NCBI RefSeq assembly: GCF_024713945.1
Contig: NW_027461517.1
Location: 1 to 64,000, forward strand
Origin: Dermatophagoides farinae
Lineage: Eukaryota > Arthropoda > Arachnida > Sarcoptiformes > Pyroglyphidae
Direction of reading: 5' to 3'
Length of the DNA stretch: 64,000 nucleotides
Shown here: piece after piece, positions 59,791 through 64,000 of the stretch
Position numbering within the stretch: the first letter of the stretch is position 1
Layout of the letters: each line of letters starts with the position of its first letter
Position numbers and translations under genes: made by a program
The notes under the pieces: generated by a model
What the model was told of the DNA's origin: nothing
Database searches by the model: none
The model's input: only the letters and a program-made list of their open reading frames with translations

Positions 59791-60282
59791 TTAAATAACT
59801 TTATTCAACAACTCGAGATTGATCAAAAACTCCCAGATGCAAATTATAATACATTTAACGTATCTGGGGTCGATTTCTGCAAGTATAAACATACCATGCA
59901 TGGTACAAAAATTGATATCACCTTTTTCGATGTCGTATTTTGCGTTCACAAATACAATCATCGGAAAAATATAGCAAACCTCAAAATTGTTGTTGTAAAT
60001 AAACATAAAATTTTGCGTGTCAGTACCGTCAATTTTTACATATACGTTCTTTTTCTTGTTTTTCAAAAAACAACTGAAGCCATAGCTCAGTTCTCTCCAA
60101 GCTATGTTGTAGTTGATTTGCTTGAGCAAGTCAGACAAAGAAAAGGAACACCCGTCAGGATGCCACACTGTCGACTGAAGCTGACTAATTAAATATTTAT
60201 CACCAATAATGTCTTGAAAATTAACATTGTCATAGTTTAGGTTTGAATAGTTGTATGAACCTCTAGAATGTTTTTCATACAT
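59791..60282 (-). CDS. Unknown 163-residue protein
   Basis: An AT-rich gene for a Tyr/Asn/Ile-rich protein starting MYEKHSRGSYNYSNLNYDNV. The middle (SLSDLLKQINYNIAWRELSY) is amphipathic and the last part is hydrophobic (CIIICIWEFLINLELL) but not clearly a membrane segment. No known motif. It lies 66 bases downstream of another unknown on the same strand; both have similar amino-acid use and both end in a hydrophobic helix, so an ancient tandem duplication is possible, but I see no convincing alignment. Confidence 0.4.
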   Translation of the reverse strand: MYEKHSRGSYNYSNLNYDNVNFQDIIGDKYLISQLQSTVWHPDGCSFSLSDLLKQINYNIAWRELSYGFSCFLKNKKKNVYVKIDGTDTQNFMFIYNNNFEVCYIFPMIVFVNAKYDIEKGDINFCTMHGMFILAEIDPRYVKCIIICIWEFLINLELLNKVI

Positions 60283-60348
60283 ATATCAAATTTGGATACA
60301 AATATTAAAATAATTTAGCGAATATTAATTCTAATTATCTGACCATTC

Positions 60349-61272
60349 CTAATTACTTTGTTCGGAAAGTGTTACCTTTTTTTCAATCGACTTGATCGAA
60401 TTTATCATCATTACATTAATCGCTTCTTTCAAGTTCTTGACTGTGTTTTCACTGATGTATAAATCAATTAAATAATTTAAAAGAGTAAAAAAAAATGATC
60501 GATGAGTTAAATTAAAGTAAAGATAACCGGAAAAATAAATTTTATTATTTTCAGCCTGACTAATAGTCACGACTCCGTGCGAGTGGAAATATTCATTGAA
60601 GTAATCAGGAATTGAAATCTTGTTCTCTTTATCTAAGGCTTTAAGTTGTTCCCGTGACACGCTTTTGTGAAACACTTGATAAGCGTTACTTCTGTGATCG
60701 TAAATCATTTTTACTTCCAAATAAAAAACCGACAATGAACGGGTAAGATAATTTTTAAACGTATAACAGAGTATAGAGTGGTTTTCCCCTAGCGGCAACA
60801 CCAATTCCCCCGACTGCAGTCCACTAAAAGTAATCAGTCTTTTACTCATCCAATCCATTGCACACTCAGGATGCAGCGGAACACGGGAAAAACTTTTTGC
60901 ATTAACGTCGTCGAATATTGCGTCTATTGTAATATAATATTCTGACGAATTTAGCAATTCATTACCATTTGCTTTTACTACCGATAAACAGAAGCCAGGA
61001 ATATTCTTCCTTATTTCGGTAACATTTTTCCTGTTCGTCGGAATAGAAAAATAAACACCTGATAACTCCAACTGTTTCTTAGTGGCAACAATTTCGTCAA
61101 CAGGATTTTTGCCTTCATAATTATTGAGATACGTGAATTTATTTTTCTTAGGTCTTAAACAGTGAAGTTCTAAGAGCCATGGCTTGTGTGGCGATAAAAA
61201 AAAAAGTTCTCCACCATATCCATTAGAACTGAAAACTTCAATGACGTTAGATGTGAAAAATTTTTCATTCAT
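60349..61272 (-). CDS. Unknown 307-residue protein
   Basis: A 307-residue protein that I do not recognise. It has beta-rich segments (LFFLSPHKPWLLELHCLRPK; ELVLPLGENHSILCYTFKNY) and a C-terminal helix (TVKNLKEAINVMMINSIKSI). No signal peptide, no membrane segment, no motif. Very AT-rich. The upstream interval is 670 bases, long for this genome. Lineage-specific gene is the likely reading; a rapidly diverged member of a known family cannot be excluded. Confidence 0.5.
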   Translation of the reverse strand: MNEKFFTSNVIEVFSSNGYGGELFFLSPHKPWLLELHCLRPKKNKFTYLNNYEGKNPVDEIVATKKQLELSGVYFSIPTNRKNVTEIRKNIPGFCLSVVKANGNELLNSSEYYITIDAIFDDVNAKSFSRVPLHPECAMDWMSKRLITFSGLQSGELVLPLGENHSILCYTFKNYLTRSLSVFYLEVKMIYDHRSNAYQVFHKSVSREQLKALDKENKISIPDYFNEYFHSHGVVTISQAENNKIYFSGYLYFNLTHRSFFFTLLNYLIDLYISENTVKNLKEAINVMMINSIKSIEKKVTLSEQSN

Positions 61273-61947
61273 CGAATAAAATGAATTGTTTTTTGAAAAA
61301 CTATGTTATGTGGTTATTTATATTATTTATTTTTCAAAAAACACTATTTGTTACAATAACACTCACAAAAATTAAAACCTTTTTTTGCACTAATAGAATT
61401 TAAAATATTAAACTCGATAGTGCTATTTTCACGTTAAGATATGTTTTAATACACAAATCTGTACGAAACCAAGGTTTAAATATAATGTCTACATGAATAT
61501 CAACTAACTATCTATTAAACTAAAGAATTTTAAAAATGAAACTAAATTTAACATGTATTGTTTATCTTGTATGATGTAAAACTATTGCCATTTATATACA
61601 TATTACTTCAAATAATTTATCGTCAAACTATATTTTAGTTTTCTTAAAAATTTTTAATTACAAATTTAATTTCAATGTGTTTATTTTTATGAACAATCAA
61701 TAATGTTTTTTGAATTTGACTTAGAAACTATTATAAAGAATATCATATAATTTATCAACATGAAAGACTAAAAGATCTATTAAAGATTTGTACGTATTAC
61801 GGTTTAAATTGAACAAGTACCAGAATTGCGTTTAAGCAAATTTAATATTATTAAAAATTAATTAAAATTTGAAAGTGTTAATTTTCAATTAATTTGGCTT
61901 TTATGAACGACGATAAAACTTATTGATCAACACTTTATTAAAAAAAA
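61273..61947. other. AT-rich spacer
   Basis: About 670 bases of mostly A and T with no open frame of note, between divergent genes (minus-strand unknown and plus-strand small protein). It must contain both promoters. No structured RNA recognised. Confidence 0.5.
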
Positions 61948-62259
61948 ATGCTTAAAAAAATCAGTTACTTTTTACTTTACGGAATAAAATTAATTGAGAC
62001 AATCAACCCAAATCAGGATAGTGTAGAGCAACAAAAATACTACTCAAATGACGAAGATGAAAAGCTATTTTTAAATTTAAGCAATGATCAACGAAATTTA
62101 CTTTTGCACAGCGTCCAAAATGAAGTAAACATATGGTTAGAAAGATTTGTAAAAACTCAGGATTTTAATACTCTTTGGATATATAGTGCTTTTGACAATA
62201 TTTGTAAATTGAAATCGAAAAATCTAAAGTATGACAGACTGTCACAACAATGCAAATAA
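61948..62259 (+). CDS. Small unknown protein upstream of CWC22
   Basis: A 103-residue protein starting MLKKISYFLLYGIKLIETIN, with an acidic middle (YYSNDEDEKLFLNLSNDQRN) and a helical second half (LLHSVQNEVNIWLERFVKTQ). The N-terminal stretch is weakly hydrophobic. It ends 84 bases before the CWC22 start on the same strand. I found no family. An in-frame stop separates the two, so it is not part of CWC22 unless spliced; I saw no donor that would join them in phase. Confidence 0.45.
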   Translation: MLKKISYFLLYGIKLIETINPNQDSVEQQKYYSNDEDEKLFLNLSNDQRNLLLHSVQNEVNIWLERFVKTQDFNTLWIYSAFDNICKLKSKNLKYDRLSQQCK

Positions 62260-62342
62260 AAAGTTATCAATAAATCAAAAAAAATTATTTTTGCTTTGGA
62301 GCAAGGCAATAAACTAAAAAAAAAATAATTTTATTATTTGCA

Positions 62343-63821
62343 ATGCTGAACGACGAAAATGAAGAACAGAAATTAGAAACAGAAGAAGTTATAACGAGAA
62401 TTAATGGCTTGCTTGATAATTTGACGATCTCGAAATTTGAAGAGATATTAAAGCTGTTACTAGAGATAAACATGTTTCTCTATGAGCAAGTCTTCTCGAA
62501 ATGCGTAGTTGATAAGGTATGCTCTGATAATAACGATTTGTTTTTGTTTACCGCTTTAACAACTTCTGTATTAGCAAGATTTGAATGTGATTATACAACA
62601 ATACTTAAATTACTGCTACACGAATTTGTTAAATATCAAGATAAAAAGAACTGTTTCAAACTTAGCGTTATTACAAAGCTATTAAATTTGTTCTACTTAT
62701 GGAACGTAGTTGACGACGAATTCATTCTGTGTTTCTACAAGTATTTGTTCAAACTCGATAATATTGATAGTGTTTATTTATTGGCGTTATCTTTCTCATT
62801 AGTAGGATATAAATTAGAATATGCGTCAAAACCTAGTTTAGATAAATTTTTCAACAGATTAAAAAAAGCTTTGCAATGCACAAGTTTAAAACCGTTACAT
62901 AAAAACAAGATTGAGCAATTGCATAAAGATCGTCGTTCAAATTATAGTAAACAAAAAACACACGTACAAAAATATTTTGAGCTCTGCAATCCAGATGATA
63001 TCGCACCGGTCAACGTGAAATTCTCGCTATTGATGGAAGAAGTTAAAAAAGGAAATGTTTTGAAATTAATGAATGTGAGTCGTGAAACTAAAATGTTGTT
63101 TGAGAAAAAATTTGAAGAAATTTCAAATACTTTTTTTGAAAGTGAGTCAGAACCCGAAGAAAGTAATGAACATGTTGAGAACGTTGGAGAGCTGGAGTTA
63201 GCTAAACGCAACGAAAAACAGTTGCAAGGAAAACTTGAACTAAAAAAGCAGGTTTATTTGATACAAATGTCATCGGCGAATTCTAATGAAGCTGTACATA
63301 AGATACTAGGAATAAGACCAAAGGATGAAGATTTGACCATAGTTGCGGAAATGATATTAAATTGTTGTGCAAAAGAAAGAGGATTTAACAAATTTTACGC
63401 ATTAGAGTCCTTAGGCTTGATAAAATCGATAAGAAACTTTTCTAAAGTATTGTCTGATTTGTTGTCAACTATATATGTTAACTGCGAAAACTACGAACGA
63501 TCCAACTTAAGAAATTTAGCAAAATTTTTTGGAATGCTACTTGCGTTAAACGCACTCGAATGGAGTTCTATTCGCATTATTCGACTAGAAAATGACGCTA
63601 CGTCAACTTCGTCGAGATATTTTCTGCAATATTTACTAGAAATGATTGTGGAAACGGCTGGAAAAGAAAAAACAAAAGAACTGATGTTCTGTGAGCAGCA
63701 TAGAGGAGTAACTCTATCGACTATTTACATATGTGAGTCAGACGAAAAAAAGCAGTTCTGTCGAAAGTTCTTGTCCGTTATAGGACTGGGCGAAATATTG
63801 CCCAGCCAGGAAGAATTCTGA
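62343..63821 (+). CDS. CWC22: Pre-mRNA-splicing factor CWC22 (MIF4G/MA3)
   Basis: A 492-residue protein: N-terminal MIF4G domain (about 10-190) with a helix pair near EEVITRINGLLDNLTISKFE and SVITKLLNLFYLWNVVDDEF, an acidic linker (SESEPEESNEHVEN), and C-terminal MA3 domain. The MA3 matches CWC22 strongly: LKKQVYLIQMSSANSNEAVH, MILNCCAKERGFNKFYALES (family MILDCCAQQRTYEKFFGL), LRNLAKFFGMLLALNALEWS, and FCRKFLSVIGLGEI (family INFFTSIGLGGL). CWC22 escorts eIF4A3 into the spliceosome to place exon-junction complexes, so splicing machinery is kept although introns here are few and tiny. The N-terminal and C-terminal Arg/Ser-rich tails of animal CWC22 are absent. Confidence 0.88.
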   Translation: MLNDENEEQKLETEEVITRINGLLDNLTISKFEEILKLLLEINMFLYEQVFSKCVVDKVCSDNNDLFLFTALTTSVLARFECDYTTILKLLLHEFVKYQDKKNCFKLSVITKLLNLFYLWNVVDDEFILCFYKYLFKLDNIDSVYLLALSFSLVGYKLEYASKPSLDKFFNRLKKALQCTSLKPLHKNKIEQLHKDRRSNYSKQKTHVQKYFELCNPDDIAPVNVKFSLLMEEVKKGNVLKLMNVSRETKMLFEKKFEEISNTFFESESEPEESNEHVENVGELELAKRNEKQLQGKLELKKQVYLIQMSSANSNEAVHKILGIRPKDEDLTIVAEMILNCCAKERGFNKFYALESLGLIKSIRNFSKVLSDLLSTIYVNCENYERSNLRNLAKFFGMLLALNALEWSSIRIIRLENDATSTSSRYFLQYLLEMIVETAGKEKTKELMFCEQHRGVTLSTIYICESDEKKQFCRKFLSVIGLGEILPSQEEF

Positions 63822-63834
63822 TTGGTATTTTAAA

Positions 63835-64000
63835 CTAAGCATCTGTTAGGTCTGGAGTCCAGATGTTGAAAGATTCAGACCCGGTGCTGATGATGGTTTG
63901 TGGGATGTAAGGGTGGTACATGGCTGAGGCCAACTCAACTTGGCCACAGTGTTCAAACAACAGTTGGTCAGGTACACCTTCTACAACAGCGTCAGCATCG
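63835..64000 (-). CDS. GRWD1: GRWD1/Rrb1 WD40 protein, 3' end (runs off window)
   Basis: The last 54 codons and TAG stop of a minus-strand gene that continues beyond base 64000. The frame reads EGVPDQLLFEHCGQVELASA then MYHPYIPQTIISTGSESFNI and WTPDLTDA. It resembles the final blade of GRWD1/Rrb1: LPQQLLFVHQGETELKELHW, HPQCPGLLVSTALSGFTIF. Rrb1 is the dedicated chaperone of ribosomal protein uL3. RBBP4-type proteins share this end, but the VP-QLLF-H-G-E-EL pattern favours GRWD1. The codons are strikingly G/C-richer than the CWC22 gene 13 bases away. Confidence 0.7.
   Translation of the reverse strand, partial: DADAVVEGVPDQLLFEHCGQVELASAMYHPYIPQTIISTGSESFNIWTPDLTDA

Overview
This window is the end of a chromosome from a microbial eukaryote with a compact, AT-rich nuclear genome. 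Base 1 starts in imperfect CCCTAAA repeats (plant/alveolate-type telomere), and gene coding starts about 1 kb in. TAA, TAG and TGA are all used as stops, so the code looks standard. About 45 protein genes sit on both strands, often separated by under 100 bases or slightly overlapping. Introns are few and extremely short: nine of the ten I can place are 27-36 bases with GTAAGT-like donors, and two lie directly after the start ATG. The mix of a NELF-A homologue, a ferlin, TMEM43, a TUL1-type Golgi E3 and the meiotic factor HOP2 points to a protist rather than a yeast or plant. I cannot name the lineage; many proteins are highly diverged.

Layout. 1-985: telomere and empty subtelomere. 986-9601: CCT8 (chaperonin), a Csl4-like exosome subunit, a very long exportin/HEAT-like protein and a BRCT protein. 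9.8-16.2 kb: YKT6 SNARE, TMEM43, phosducin-like PDCL3, a class 3 lipase, the meiotic gene HOP2 (three introns) and ribosomal protein P0. 16.7-29.5 kb: an ASNSD1-like asparagine synthetase with a cysteine-rich insert, NOP2, a small histone-fold candidate, a shortened NOP14-like protein, TAF9, RPL29, DDX10/Dbp4, DPH2 and a NOL9/Grc3-like RNA kinase, plus two unknowns. 29.6-37.0 kb: two tandem broken genes, a Listerin (LTN1) E3 ligase and a copper-type P1B ATPase, with many frameshifts confined to about 31.0-35.5 kb. 37.0-49.8 kb: a small membrane protein, ferlin, cyclin, EF-hand protein, choline-phosphate cytidylyltransferase, RRP8, RPS16, RPB5, PI synthase and proteasome RPN6. 50.0-58.7 kb: TUL1-like E3, a small spliced unknown, RPF2, a GDP-fucose-type transporter, NELF-A, TRMT6, an exosome RNase-PH subunit and an RBBP4-like WD protein. 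58.7-62.3 kb: gene-poor, with three unknown proteins. 62.3-64.0 kb: CWC22 and the 3' end of GRWD1.

Most recognised genes are core informational housekeeping: ribosome biogenesis (NOP2, NOP14-like, Dbp4, RPF2, RRP8, Grc3-like, GRWD1), ribosomal proteins, exosome, transcription (TAF9, RPB5, NELF-A), splicing (CWC22), tRNA and eEF2 modification, proteasome and phospholipid synthesis. I saw no rRNA, tRNA, CRISPR array or intact transposon. The most unusual points are the frameshift-dense patch, the catalytically altered copper ATPase, the zinc-finger-like insert in the ASNSD1 homologue, start-codon introns, and an apparent one-base mismatch at a TAF9 splice junction.
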